This document shows, one piece after another, positions 42,524 to 53,600 of a stretch of 64,000 nt of DNA. The position numbers and the translations under genes were made by a program. The notes beneath the pieces were generated by a model. The model was not told the DNA's origin. It did no database searches and was given only the letters and a program-made list of their open reading frames with translations. The DNA comes from Leptospira_A sp046736045. GTDB lineage: Bacteria; Spirochaetota; Leptospiria; Leptospirales; Leptospiraceae. Location of the stretch: contig NZ_CP177134.1 in assembly GCF_046736045.1 (NCBI RefSeq), positions 3,658,001 to 3,722,000 on the forward strand, given 5' to 3'. Positions within the stretch are counted from its first letter, which is position 1, and each line of letters opens with the position of its first letter.

Positions 42524-44305
42524 ATGGAACCACAACATAAATACAAAAACGGGATTATAGGCAATTGCGGTTGCATTGCCCATGTGGATACGGAAGCAAA
42601 TATTCCATGGATGTGTTTGCCCAGATTCGACTCTCCACCGATTTTCGGATCACTACTCGATCCCGATTGCGGAAACTTCAGTATCACTTCCGATGATAGA
42701 ATTGATTCTACAAAACAGGAATACATTCAGAATACAAATATCATTTCTACCGAGTTTCATACGAGCGGTGGGAAATTCAGAGTGATCGATTTTATTCCCA
42801 GGTTTTATAAAAACGGACAAACACATTACCCTCTTGCTCTTTATAGAAAAGTGGAAAGGTTGGAAGGAAATCCGAGAATCAAAGTAGATTTAAATCCAAA
42901 ATATCATTTTGGAAAAGAAACTCCTGAAATTCAATTTGGTTCGGATCATATCGCATATGTTTTCAATGAATTCAAATTAAGATTCTATACGAATTTTTCA
43001 CGCAATTATCTATTGAACAAAAGTCCCGAAGTTTTATCCGATACCAAATATTTTATTTTAACATACGGATTTTCCCTGGAAGGAAATCTGATTCGTCAAT
43101 TTGAAGAAGATTATCACAAAACAAAAGATTATTGGCAGAATTGGGTGAAACATTGTTCCGTTGGAAATTTCGCTACAAAAAAAGTAATCAGGTCCGCTCT
43201 TGCTTTAAAAATCCATCAATACCAGGATACAGGCGCAATTATCGCATCCTCTACAACAAGTTTGCCCGAAGCCAACGGCAGTGGACGAAACTGGGATTAT
43301 CGTTTTTGTTGGATTAGAGACAGTTACTACACCTTACAGGCATTAGGTAAATTAGGCCACTTCGAAGAAATGGAATCATATGCAAATTTTATCGCCAACT
43401 TGAAACCGAATGCAAAAGGAAGATACCAACCGTTATATTCCATTACGGGAGAAGCACTTGTAAAAGAAGAGGAAATTCCGATCCGAGGATATCTGGGAAA
43501 TATTCCAGTCAGAGTCGGAAACCAAGCCCATACTCATATTCAAAATGATGCATACGGACAGATACTATTGTCATTGTTGCCGTTGTATTTGGATGAAAGA
43601 CTACCTGATAAAAATCGTTATCATAATCCGGATTTGGTTAAAAATATCCTCAACCAGATCGAAGCAACAATGGATGAACCGGATGCGGGTCTTTGGGAAT
43701 TCCGCAATTTATCACAAAAACACTGTTATACGTATTTGTTCCACTGGGCCGGTGCCAAGGCCACTATTAAAATTGCAGACTCGTTAGGTGACTTGAATTT
43801 AAAAAATACGGCAATCTCCTTATTGAACAAGTCCGAAGAAAAGATAGAAGAATGTTTTGATAATGATGCGCAAGTATACACACAAGCGATCGGCACCAAA
43901 CATTTGGACGCAAGCCTTTTGCAACTCATTACAATGTCCTATCTGGATGCAAACTCTTCCAAAGCAAAAAGACATCTGGAAGAGTTGGAAAAAAAACTAA
44001 AAACCGGAGATGGATTATTTTTCAGATACATCCACGAAGACGATTTCGGCAAAACGGATTCGACTTTTCTTGTCTGCGCTTTCTGGTACATAGAAGCACT
44101 CGCTTGTTTGGGAAGGGTGGAAGAAGCATCCGATTTGTTTGATAAAATTACGGAACATTCGAATCATCTCGGACTTTTTAGCGAAGACGTGAACCCGAAC
44201 GATGGAAGCCAATGGGGAAATTTTCCTCAGACCTACAGCCATGTTGGTCTTGTAAATGCGGCATTTCGAATCTCTCAGAAAAAAGGAAGTTTGGCTTTCG
44301 AATAG
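42524..44305 (+). CDS. Glycoside hydrolase family 15 protein, possible trehalase or glucoamylase
   Basis: 593 residues, no signal peptide, so cytoplasmic. GH15 features: N-terminal beta domain with YKNGIIGNCGCIAHVDTEA and WMCLPRFDSPPIFG, then the (alpha/alpha)6 barrel with NWDYRFCWIRDSYYTLQAL, DAGLWEFRN (catalytic acid region) and FSEDVNPNDGSQWGNFPQTYSH (catalytic base). GH15 includes glucoamylases, dextranases and trehalases. Nine bp after the OtsA-OtsB fusion, it may hydrolyse trehalose or act in its turnover (inference). Confidence 0.9.
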   Translation: MEPQHKYKNGIIGNCGCIAHVDTEANIPWMCLPRFDSPPIFGSLLDPDCGNFSITSDDRIDSTKQEYIQNTNIISTEFHTSGGKFRVIDFIPRFYKNGQTHYPLALYRKVERLEGNPRIKVDLNPKYHFGKETPEIQFGSDHIAYVFNEFKLRFYTNFSRNYLLNKSPEVLSDTKYFILTYGFSLEGNLIRQFEEDYHKTKDYWQNWVKHCSVGNFATKKVIRSALALKIHQYQDTGAIIASSTTSLPEANGSGRNWDYRFCWIRDSYYTLQALGKLGHFEEMESYANFIANLKPNAKGRYQPLYSITGEALVKEEEIPIRGYLGNIPVRVGNQAHTHIQNDAYGQILLSLLPLYLDERLPDKNRYHNPDLVKNILNQIEATMDEPDAGLWEFRNLSQKHCYTYLFHWAGAKATIKIADSLGDLNLKNTAISLLNKSEEKIEECFDNDAQVYTQAIGTKHLDASLLQLITMSYLDANSSKAKRHLEELEKKLKTGDGLFFRYIHEDDFGKTDSTFLVCAFWYIEALACLGRVEEASDLFDKITEHSNHLGLFSEDVNPNDGSQWGNFPQTYSHVGLVNAAFRISQKKGSLAFE

Positions 44306-44308
44306 ATA

Positions 44309-44325
44309 GGCAAAAAGGCGAACTT
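44309..44325 (+). repeat. Copy 2 of the 17-bp shared element
   Basis: Same 17 bases as at 9650-9666 (GGCAAAAAGGCGAACTT), four bases after the GH15 stop codon. Confidence 0.3.
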
Positions 44326-44384
44326 ATTTGAAGAAAAAATTCTAAGTTGAAAGTTGTAGCTTGCATTTTTGCGGAAATGGGGTT

Positions 44385-44460
44385 AATAAGGGGGACGGAA
44401 GTGCGGGCCCACGATCCACTCCTCCCCACCCTAGAAAGGGCGGGGGACCGCCCTTCGAGG
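44385..44460. repeat. GC-rich intergenic block, candidate dispersed repeat
   Basis: From TTAATAAGGGGGACGGAAG to CCGCCCTTCGAGG the sequence is far richer in G and C than the rest of the window. It contains an 8-bp-stem hairpin AAGGGCGG-GGGA-CCGCCCTT at 44436-44455 and a GCGGGCCC inverted motif. No coding content. It looks like a small repeat or leader structure, but no second copy is in this window. Confidence 0.4.
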
Positions 44461-44470
44461 ATTCTCATTT

Positions 44471-44914
44471 ATGAAACCAAACACGATTGCTCTCACGTCC
44501 CTATTTGTTCTTTTGATTTCCTGCACTGGCTCACGTCCGTCCAATCTGGGAATCAAAGACGGAAAACTCACAGCATGCCCTTCCACACCGAATTGCATTT
44601 CATCATTTTCGGAAACAAATGACGCCGAACATTTCCGTTCTCCGATCACTTATAAAAAGGCTTTGCCCGAAGCATTTGCGATTTTAAAGAAAAGAATCAC
44701 GGAACAAGACAGAACAAATATACTCAAAGAAGATGGAAATTATATTTATGTGGAATTCACAACGTTAATCATGCGTTATGTGGATGATGTCGAATTTTAC
44801 TTTGATGAAAAAAACAAGCTTCTCCACTTCCGATCTGCCTCCAGGTTGGGCAAATCGGATTTAGGCGTAAATAGAAAACGGATTGAAAAAATCTTAACCG
44901 GACTTGAGCTATAA
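44471..44914 (+). CDS. DUF1499 lipoprotein
   Basis: 147 residues with a lipoprotein signal ending FVLLISC (Cys18). DUF1499 pattern: ACPSTPNCISSFSE, YIYVEFTTLIMRYVDDVEFY and LHFRSASRLGKSDLGVNRKRIE. The function of the family is not established. The start lies 16 bp after a GC-rich hairpin, with GAGGATT in the Shine-Dalgarno position. Confidence 0.9.
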   Translation: MKPNTIALTSLFVLLISCTGSRPSNLGIKDGKLTACPSTPNCISSFSETNDAEHFRSPITYKKALPEAFAILKKRITEQDRTNILKEDGNYIYVEFTTLIMRYVDDVEFYFDEKNKLLHFRSASRLGKSDLGVNRKRIEKILTGLEL

Positions 44915-44934
44915 ATCAATCGTTGATTTATAGC
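44908..44934 (+). terminator. Hairpin between convergent DUF1499 and carB genes
   Basis: GCTATAAATCAA-TCG-TTGATTTATAGC: perfect 12-bp stem containing the DUF1499 stop codon. T-rich sequence comes only 11 bases later on the plus strand; it probably serves both genes. Confidence 0.6.
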
Positions 44935-44944
44935 ATTGGGCCGT

Positions 44945-47900
44945 TTATTTTTTCGGAATTTTGTGAATTTCCTGCAATGAGTTCACTGTAAATCCCTTAT
45001 CTTTCATCTCAACCAAACCATGGATCAATGCCTTCGCAGCTTGTGCTGTGGTGAGGCAAGGCACCTTGTATTTAATTGCCGCCTGACGGATAGTAAACGC
45101 ATTTTCCCGTGTAACACGCGACAATGGAGTATTTATGATCAGATGAATCTTCTTTTCTTTGATATAATCAATCACGTTTGGAAAATAACCGTCATAGATT
45201 TTGTTGATCTTGCTAGATAAAATTCCGTTTTCGGACAAAAACTTATGCGTCCCTTCTGTCGCAATTAAAATATAACCTAAGTTAGATAAAGCTCTGACCG
45301 GTTCCAACAATTCCTTTTTCGTTTTGTCATTGATCGTAACAAAAATTGTTCCGTGTTTAGGTGGTTCTTCCCCAGCCATAATTTGAGCTTTGACAAAAGC
45401 CTCACCTTTCGATAGTGCAATCCCCATTACCTCACCCGTAGAACGCATTTCAGGTCCGAGGATCGTATCTACACCGGGAAATTTACTAAAAGGAAGTACT
45501 GCCTCTTTCACAGTGATCATCGGTGCGGAAAATCTTTTTCCCAAATTGAAACTAGCAAGCGATTCACCTAACATAATTCGAACAGCCAGCTTAACAATAG
45601 GAACTCCTATTGATTTCGCAACAAATGGAACCGTTCTTGACGCTCTGGGATTCACCTCGATCACATAAAGGGTTTCATCTTTGATCGCAAATTGAATGTT
45701 AATCAATCCCTTTACATTCAATTCAATGGCAAGTTTGTGAGTCGATTCCTCGATTTCCTGGATCATTCTGGTAGAAATGGATTGAGGAGGAAGCACACAT
45801 GCGGAATCTCCGGAATGAACTCCTGCTTCTTCGATATGTTCCATGATTCCCGCAACAAATACATCCTTTCCGTCACAGAGTGCATCCACATCCACTTCCG
45901 TTGCATCCTGTAAAAATGAATCTACCAAAAGAGGTCTGTCTTCCGATACCTCTTCCGCTTCTTCCATATAACGATCCAATTCGGATTCTTCGTTAACGAT
46001 CAACATGGCACGACCACCTAACACATATGATGGGCGAACCAAAACAGGATAACCGATCCGAGTTGCGATCTCTCTTGCTTTTTCCTTGGAAGAAGCAATT
46101 CCGTTTTCAGGAGAACGAAGTTTCAATTTGTCAAGAACCTCGGCAAACCGCTTTCGGTCTTCTGCACGATCAATCGAATCCGGGCTTGTCCCGATAATAG
46201 GAACTCCTCTTTTCTCAAGTGCGCGTGCCAATTTCAAAGGGGTTTGACCACCTAATTGAACAATAACCCCATCCGGTTTTTCTTTTCTGAATATATTCAG
46301 AACATCTTCCAGACAAAGGGGCTCGAAATAAAGCCTATCGGAAGTATCGTAATCTGTCGAAACAGTTTCCGGGTTGGAATTGACCATAATCGATTCCACG
46401 CCTGAGTCCTGTAACGCGAAAGATGCATGGCAGCAGCAATAATCGAATTCGATACCTTGTCCGATTCGATTCGGGCCACTTCCCAAAATCATTACTTTTT
46501 TCTTGGAAGAAACTTCCGCTTCATCTTCTTCATCATAACTGGAATACAAGTAAGGAGTAAATGCTTCAAACTCTCCCGCACAAGTATCGATCCGTTTATA
46601 AACGGGCACCAAATGTTCTTTAAGAAGATAGGTTTCCAAATCTTCTTCTTCATTTCTCAAAATCGCTTCAATTTTCGATTTGGTAACATCAATCGGAGCA
46701 CCGCTTCTCAGTTGTGTATAAACTTCGGATTCTTTGGTAAGAAACGCCAATTGGCGATTTGAAAATCCCGCCTTCTTCATTTCTCTTAGGATAGCCCGAC
46801 CTTCCGTTTTGAATCTTTTTTCCAATGTAAATAATTCATCGAACTGATATAAAAACCAAGGATCGATTTTGCATATATCATGGATTTCTTCCACACTCAT
46901 TCCGTAATTGAAAGCAAGCTTAACGTAGAATATGCGTTTGTCGGTAGGTCTCTTAACCTTCGCGGTCAACCATTCTTTTTTGTCAGAATCCTTGATTCCA
47001 TCCCATTCAATCAGCTCTTTCAGATACCCGTCACTTCCGAAACCGAAACGATCCGATTCCAGAGAGCGGAGTGCTTTTTGAAAACTTTCTTTGAAAGTCC
47101 GGCCGATCGCCATAGCTTCACCCACTGCTTTCATCTGAACGCCGAGAGTAGGATCACTTCCCGGAAATTTTTCAAACGCAAATCGGGGAATCTTTGTTAC
47201 AACATAATCAATTGACGGTTCAAAACTAGCAGGTGTAACACGAGTAATGTCGTTTTTAATTTCATCAAGAGTGTATCCGATGGATAACAGAGCGGCGATC
47301 TTTGCGATCGGAAAACCGGTTGCTTTGGAAGCAAGTGCGGAAGAGCGGGAAACGCGGGGATTCATCTCGATCACAATCACATCCCCATCGGCGGGATTGA
47401 CAGCAAACTGGATATTGGATCCGCCTGTTTCAACCCCGATTTCACGAATAATATCGATGGACATATCCCTGAGTCTTTGGTATTCCTTATCGCTTAATGT
47501 TTGTTGTGGGGCAACAGTAATCGAATCACCCGTATGAACTCCCATCGGATCGAGATTTTCAATGGAACAAATGATGACTACGTTATCTGCAAGATCACGC
47601 ATTACTTCCAATTCGAATTCTTTCCAGCCTAACACTGATTCTTCTACAAGGATTTGCGAGATAGGAGAAGCGGATAAACCTTTTGCAGCAATATCTTCGA
47701 ATTCCACTTCATCATAACAAGTTCCTCCCCCGGTTCCTCCGAGAGTGAATGCCGGCCGGATGATAATGGGAAAACCGATTTCAATGGCAGCGGCTCTGGC
47801 AGCAACCATGTCGGAAACCATAATCGATTTTGCTACCCGGATATCCAACTTTTCCATTGCTTTTTTGAAAAGCTCCCGGTCTTCCGCTTTGCGGATCGCC

Positions 47901-48262
47901 TCCACCTTTGCACCGATCAGCTCCACATTGTATTTTTCCAATATGCCTTCTTTATGCAAGGCAAGGGCAAGATTCAATGCAGTCTGACCACCTACTGTTG
48001 GTAAGATGGCATCCGGCTTTTCCTTTTTGATGATTTTTTCAAGAACAGGAACAGTCAAAGGTTCGATATAAGTGGCATCGGCAAGATCGGGGTCGGTCAT
48101 GATTGTCGCAGGGTTTGAGTTAACAAGAATGACTCGAATTCCTTTTTCCCTAAGTGCCTTTGTAGCTTGCGTCCCGGAATAATCAAACTCGCATGCCTGA
48201 CCAATGACAATGGGACCTGAACCAATAATTAAAATCGAATTTAAATCGCTACGTTTCGGCAT
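44945..48262 (-). CDS. carB: Carbamoyl-phosphate synthase large subunit
   Basis: 1,105 residues from the ATG at 48262, chosen for AGGAAGA upstream; the TTG at 48280 is weaker. Two homologous ATP-grasp halves: the first with ILIIGSGPIVIGQACEFDYSG, PTVGGQTALNLAL, IRPAFTLGGTGGG; the second with VMILGSGPNRIGQGIEFDYCC, VQLGGQTPLKLA, VRPSYVLGGRAM. The C-terminal MGS domain binds allosteric effectors. With CarA it makes carbamoyl phosphate for pyrimidines and arginine. carA is not adjacent. Confidence 0.98.
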   Translation of the reverse strand: MPKRSDLNSILIIGSGPIVIGQACEFDYSGTQATKALREKGIRVILVNSNPATIMTDPDLADATYIEPLTVPVLEKIIKKEKPDAILPTVGGQTALNLALALHKEGILEKYNVELIGAKVEAIRKAEDRELFKKAMEKLDIRVAKSIMVSDMVAARAAAIEIGFPIIIRPAFTLGGTGGGTCYDEVEFEDIAAKGLSASPISQILVEESVLGWKEFELEVMRDLADNVVIICSIENLDPMGVHTGDSITVAPQQTLSDKEYQRLRDMSIDIIREIGVETGGSNIQFAVNPADGDVIVIEMNPRVSRSSALASKATGFPIAKIAALLSIGYTLDEIKNDITRVTPASFEPSIDYVVTKIPRFAFEKFPGSDPTLGVQMKAVGEAMAIGRTFKESFQKALRSLESDRFGFGSDGYLKELIEWDGIKDSDKKEWLTAKVKRPTDKRIFYVKLAFNYGMSVEEIHDICKIDPWFLYQFDELFTLEKRFKTEGRAILREMKKAGFSNRQLAFLTKESEVYTQLRSGAPIDVTKSKIEAILRNEEEDLETYLLKEHLVPVYKRIDTCAGEFEAFTPYLYSSYDEEDEAEVSSKKKVMILGSGPNRIGQGIEFDYCCCHASFALQDSGVESIMVNSNPETVSTDYDTSDRLYFEPLCLEDVLNIFRKEKPDGVIVQLGGQTPLKLARALEKRGVPIIGTSPDSIDRAEDRKRFAEVLDKLKLRSPENGIASSKEKAREIATRIGYPVLVRPSYVLGGRAMLIVNEESELDRYMEEAEEVSEDRPLLVDSFLQDATEVDVDALCDGKDVFVAGIMEHIEEAGVHSGDSACVLPPQSISTRMIQEIEESTHKLAIELNVKGLINIQFAIKDETLYVIEVNPRASRTVPFVAKSIGVPIVKLAVRIMLGESLASFNLGKRFSAPMITVKEAVLPFSKFPGVDTILGPEMRSTGEVMGIALSKGEAFVKAQIMAGEEPPKHGTIFVTINDKTKKELLEPVRALSNLGYILIATEGTHKFLSENGILSSKINKIYDGYFPNVIDYIKEKKIHLIINTPLSRVTRENAFTIRQAAIKYKVPCLTTAQAAKALIHGLVEMKDKGFTVNSLQEIHKIPKK

Positions 48263-48297
48263 AATTTTCTTCCTATACAACTCTTATTAAAAATTCA

Positions 48298-50571
48298 CTA
48301 TAAGTCGCCATTCCTGAGAGTCCCAGGCAAAAGGTATTCCCCAGCCTGCCCTGCGTCTTCCCATTTTTTTACAAGGGAGTAGAGATTCTCTTTTAAAGAG
48401 AGGCCAATAGCTCCGCTGGGAAAAATATTTTTGGTATTCAAAGGGTCGTTCTTCCTATCATATAGTTCGAACAAAACACCTTTTCTTGTTGGAATGTAGA
48501 TAAACTTATAGCGTGAATTTTGAACTGACCTATGTTTGGCGAATGCAATCGTCTCTTGGAAATTGCGGTCAGTGATCATGATTTGAAATTCTTCTTCCGG
48601 AACTACCTGATGAAGCTCCAGAATATTCGGATACGGAATCCTCTGGGACTGGAAAAAATGATCTCCGATATCGGAAAACCAAATCCCTGTTTCGGAGTAA
48701 ACGGCTCTGTCTTTTTCCCACTCTGTTTTTCCCAAAACATCCAGCAAGGAGACACCAGGTAACTCCTGTTTAATGGGAATCGAAAAATAATTTAAAACAG
48801 TCGGAAACAAATCGACGGAAGATGTTGTTCCGAAAAATTCCTTATTTGGCAAGGATGTATATTTGCTATCGGATGGAAATTTAATCAGCAAAGGAACTTT
48901 GGTAACCGCTTCTCCCCGGAGATGTTCCCCATGACCTTGCCCATGGATGTCTTCGTAAAGGGCTTCACCATGATCGGCAGTCAGAATGATGATTGATTTG
49001 TCGTATAGATTTTTGTCTTTTAAGAACTGAACGATCGAACCGAACTCTTCGTCAAATGCAAATACGGAGGAATCGAATAATCCACGGATCTGATCTATCT
49101 CATCCGCATTCAGCTTGTCAGTTGCAGTAGGATCCACAAACTTCAGATATTTATATTTACCATAATAATCAGGCTTCGTGAATTTTTTATAATTAGGATA
49201 AGCCGGAGTATAAGGAAAATGAACTACACTTGAAAAATACGTCAGGAAAAAAGAAGAACTACCTGATTTCCTGGTCACTTTTTTGAACCGGTTTACGATT
49301 CTTTCTCCGTCACCCCAAGTGGACAATCCGTCCATCTCTTCTATATAATCCCCTCCACCGAGAAAACTCCCGGTCAAAACAGGTAACAAGAAGAGTTGGG
49401 ACTCGGCGGTTCTCTGCAAAGTCATTACTTTTGCATTGAAATTGGGAGCGAGCACTTCATCAAAACCGAAGTCGGCTCTCGGAAAGATATCAGCCGCAAA
49501 ACTTCCGATAGCTGACGTTTTGTATCCGATCTCTTTCAGTTTTTGCGCAATCGTGGGAAATTCTTTCGAGCCGATTCTATTTTTTTCTTCTTTGGAAGGA
49601 AACATATCCCTGACTTTGTGTGTCATCGAATATTTTCCAGTGAGCAAGTCCGCCCAACTCGGGAAAGTGCGCGGAATCGTAGTATGGTGGTCATGAAAGA
49701 TAAAACTATCTTTGGAGAATGCATCTATGTTCGGTGTAATCTGTTTGTTTCCACTCACAAACCCGAGTTTGTCATAACGAAGAGAATCCGCTGAAATCAA
49801 AAAGACAGGCGGCTTGTTTTTATCATTCGTCGAAAAGATTCCGTAAAAAAAATCGAACAGAAAAGGAAATGGAAAAAGAAAAACGATCAAAGGAATCAAT
49901 ATCAAATAAGTTCGGATATGAATCCGATCTTTTAACCTATGTAAGACGGGAAAGATCGTAAGAAAAACAAGCGCCGGATATAAATTCCCGAATTGATGAA
50001 AAAAAAGAAGCACTAGGGCGGTCATCAGATAAAAGAAAGACCTTTTTGTTTTCTCTTTCCAAACGAAATGCAGTAAAAATCCGAATTGAACGGAGAAAAT
50101 CAAAACGATGATCGTAAAGAAAAAACCGGGTGAAAAATGATCCGTAAAAAAATACAAAACGGAAGCGAGGGAAGAATAACGATAAAAGAAAAATTCTCCG
50201 TAAATCTGCGGATAAAGAATGATGGAATGCGCCAACCCTAACAAATCCATTACGAAAAGATAAACAAAGAGTAACCGGATTCGTTTGGTAACTTTAAAGC
50301 CGGGAATCGATTCCAAACTATAGTGAAATAAAATACCCAGTCCGACATGGAATACAAGAGAGGCGGAAAAAACCTTAAAGGTGGAAAATAAATAAACTCC
50401 GAAAAAATCACCTAAGTATTGTTTTAGATAATCTCCTACATCCACACCCATAATGGTAAAAGAGGTGTTGAATAATAAAAAGAATAAGTAAAAAAAAACC
50501 GTATAACCTAAAGCGGCTAACAGTGTTTTTCGAAGGGGGGATGGGGCTGGAATTTCTTCCATTGGAGTCAT
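48298..50571 (-). CDS. Membrane sulfatase/phosphotransferase of the alkaline phosphatase superfamily
   Basis: 757 residues. Residues 1-250 contain about six to seven membrane segments, then a periplasmic catalytic domain: VFLISADSLRYDKLG (metal Asp), TIPRTFPSWADLLTGKYS, ILTADHGEALYED and GHGEHLRGEAVTKVPLL. At the sulfatase nucleophile position (C/S-x-P-S-R) there is Thr302 in TFPSW. That is the residue used by LtaS and phosphoethanolamine transferases, so it may transfer a phospho-group to an envelope glycan or lipid rather than cleave sulfate esters. It lies 32 bp after the macroglobulin gene and may share its transcript. Confidence 0.85.
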   Translation of the reverse strand: MTPMEEIPAPSPLRKTLLAALGYTVFFYLFFLLFNTSFTIMGVDVGDYLKQYLGDFFGVYLFSTFKVFSASLVFHVGLGILFHYSLESIPGFKVTKRIRLLFVYLFVMDLLGLAHSIILYPQIYGEFFFYRYSSLASVLYFFTDHFSPGFFFTIIVLIFSVQFGFLLHFVWKEKTKRSFFYLMTALVLLFFHQFGNLYPALVFLTIFPVLHRLKDRIHIRTYLILIPLIVFLFPFPFLFDFFYGIFSTNDKNKPPVFLISADSLRYDKLGFVSGNKQITPNIDAFSKDSFIFHDHHTTIPRTFPSWADLLTGKYSMTHKVRDMFPSKEEKNRIGSKEFPTIAQKLKEIGYKTSAIGSFAADIFPRADFGFDEVLAPNFNAKVMTLQRTAESQLFLLPVLTGSFLGGGDYIEEMDGLSTWGDGERIVNRFKKVTRKSGSSSFFLTYFSSVVHFPYTPAYPNYKKFTKPDYYGKYKYLKFVDPTATDKLNADEIDQIRGLFDSSVFAFDEEFGSIVQFLKDKNLYDKSIIILTADHGEALYEDIHGQGHGEHLRGEAVTKVPLLIKFPSDSKYTSLPNKEFFGTTSSVDLFPTVLNYFSIPIKQELPGVSLLDVLGKTEWEKDRAVYSETGIWFSDIGDHFFQSQRIPYPNILELHQVVPEEEFQIMITDRNFQETIAFAKHRSVQNSRYKFIYIPTRKGVLFELYDRKNDPLNTKNIFPSGAIGLSLKENLYSLVKKWEDAGQAGEYLLPGTLRNGDL

Positions 50572-50603
50572 AATTCCATAACCCCTAAATCCGTAAACTT
50601 TTC

Positions 50604-53600
50604 CTAGGAATCCGCCCCCGAAATCTCAAAAACTCCGTTGGGAGACTCAGCAAATGTTTCCGGAGAATACATTGCTTCCACACGCGTGGGAGGAAGGGGG
50701 AAAACCCCAGGATGATTCAACTGAATTGTATACTCGGTCACCCAAGTTCCCTGTGGCAAATACTCGTAATAAGCACGATAGTTCGTAAACGATCTCTCTT
50801 CAAAGCTCGGAGAAAAATCCTGATCACTTACAATCCTTCCGGTTAAAATTTTGGACTCTTTACCGAAACCGCGACCAATATGAACGGAGCCGGCAGGAAT
50901 CGGATCTTCCAAAACAACCCAGGTTTTTTCCGAATCAGCAGTAATCTCCAGACGGATTTTCAGAATATCTCCTTTTGTCCATTTTCCGGAAGATTCACGC
51001 TGCACCGGCTCGATGGTTCGCTTGATCCGATAGCCGCTGAAGAGAGGTTCCTTCAAAGGAATTTTACTTTTGGCCTCCCAGAAAATCCAAGGTTTCCCCT
51101 TTCCGGAATAACCGACTGCAATCTCTTTTTTATCCGCATCCATCGGAACCGATGTGGAATTTTGACCTGCCTGATTCGGATCAAGGCTAAAATTGGATTT
51201 GCCGTCGTTTACGGAAACATTTCCACCTTGTACCCGTTCGCTTTCCAAAATCTTGCCCGCTTTCTTCAAAGCAAGAATTCCATAGGCATTTCCAAGGGTC
51301 GTATCCCATTTCCCTTTTTTCTGCTTTTGGATCAGACCTTTGACAAGCCTCGGCATATCCTTTTTATAGGACAAATCACCAAACGACCATAAAACGAGTC
51401 TGGACATGGTATAATCATTGGAACCTAGAATCCACCAGGGATTGGAAAAATTCGAATCGGCAATCACAAGTTCGGTTCCCTGGATATTCAATCTTGATCG
51501 CAAAGCGCTTGCAATACGAGATTTCAGTTTAGGGTCATATCCGTTCACTCTGGACAAAATTTCATTCAAGTCGATGAGTGAAGCCGTTGGAAGCAGTTCG
51601 ATATTTACAAACACAGGACTTACCAGATCCCATTCCAAAGTTTCATAACGGGAGAGTGCTTCGATCACTATGATCTTACGAATAACCGAATCCGCACCAA
51701 AAGACAGATAATCCCCTTTTACATTTCCAAGTAAAAATGCACGAAGTCCTTCCGTCATCTTTGTAACGGAATCGCCGTTCCATTCAAAGCCAGCTAACTT
51801 TGCTGATGTGAGAGCATAAGCGGTCAATACCTCGCTTCCTCTTTCCATACGCGGGAAATATTTGACAAGTCCGTTCCCATCCAGATAAGAACCCAATTCG
51901 GAATCAATCTGTTTCCAACGGGCTTCACTGGAAAGTCCGATTGCAGTGGAAACTTTTTGTTCCAGGCAATTGTACGGATATTTTTTGAAATAATCTTCCA
52001 CTGCTTTCTGACTTCCCAAAATACTCGGGGAAGCGGTTACCTGAAAGAAACTGCTTCCTGGAACGGAATCCGAAGGAGCCTGGGCAATTTCTTTGAATTC
52101 AGTTTCCCATTGGAATAATCCTGCTTGGTAAACCCTCTGAACCAAGTTAGGTGTTACTTTTTGATCTACTGCGATCCGATCCAACACGGTTCCAGAATCA
52201 TCTTTCACTTCTAAAATTAAATTCCTATTTTGCAAATCGTTCGGAACTTTTAAATCCCAACTGAAAACTCCCGTCGCCGATCCTGCCAATGATAAGGATT
52301 TTTCAGGCAACACCAAGGAAGGCCTTTTGGTAGTGGAAGAATTTCCGGTATCAGCAATGGAAAGTTTGGCTGTAAGTTTTTTTTCCGTTGAAGTTGCATT
52401 TCGAACGGAATACTCATGCAGTATGGAATCCCCTTCCCGAACTACGGTAGGAACTCCTGAAAAAATCTGAACGTCCTGTGTCGATTGGATGCTGACCGAT
52501 CCCGTACCGAATTCCGATACTCCCGAAGATGCGATTGCTACGATTTTAAAGGAAGAAAGAGAATCGTTTAACGGGAAGTTGATGGTGGCACGACCTTCTT
52601 TGTCCAATATCACTTTGCCTTTCCAATAAAGAAGAGTATCAAACAAGGATCTAGTAGGACTTTTTCCTCCCCCTCCCCCCGAAGGTCTCGCTTTCAAACC
52701 GAAATGTCTTCTTCCTATCACCTGACTTTGACCAGTCGAGGTATTCACTTCATGGCCGCGAAGCCCCATCATTGCATCCAGTAACTTCCAGGTAGGATTG
52801 CCTGCAAGCTCCAGAAGAGCTTCATCTACGACAGCGACAACCAACTCCCCACCTGCTTCAGGAGGTTTGCCACCGGAACCTTTTACCTGAATCGTCGCTT
52901 CTACTTTCTCTCTGACTTTATAACTGGAATTTTTTGTTTTTACATTCACACTCAATTCATAAGGTTTCCAGCCTACATGAATGGGAACGATTCCCATTCG
53001 AAAGGAAGGTCGGCTCAAATCCACAAGTGCCGTAGGTTTCGGATCTCCTACCCTTCCTCGCAGCAAAAGTACCGAGACATATATATTAGGAGAATATTCT
53101 TTTTTGATGGGAAAGCTGATAGTCGGCTCTTTTCCTGTAACAGATGTTACAAATGAATCAATGACACCTTCCCTTTCTATCGTAACGAGCGCGGTTGCTT
53201 CCCTGAATGGAGATCTAAGTTGGACTTTCAAAGTTTCGCCGACTTCCACATTTCTTTTTTCAGGGAGAATATCCATACGATTGTGATCGCTTGCTTCAAA
53301 CCAGGATTCTTCACTCGAAGCAACCCAAATCCCGTAAGTCGAACTGGAAACATTTCCTTTTTCATCCTCAGATGATGCCGCAAAAAGCAAATCACCCGTG
53401 GCAGGTGCCGGAGCTTCACAAAAAAGAATTCCTTTTTCGTTGGTTTTTCCCGTACAAAATGTACCGAGATCTTTTACTTCTTTATAATGATCATAAGCAT
53501 AATACCCACCGACTAACCTTCGTCTATTGGAATAAAAGGACCGGGAATATGCTTTTACAGAGATCTTTTGATTTTTTTTCGGCTGGTTCTTCAGATCAAG

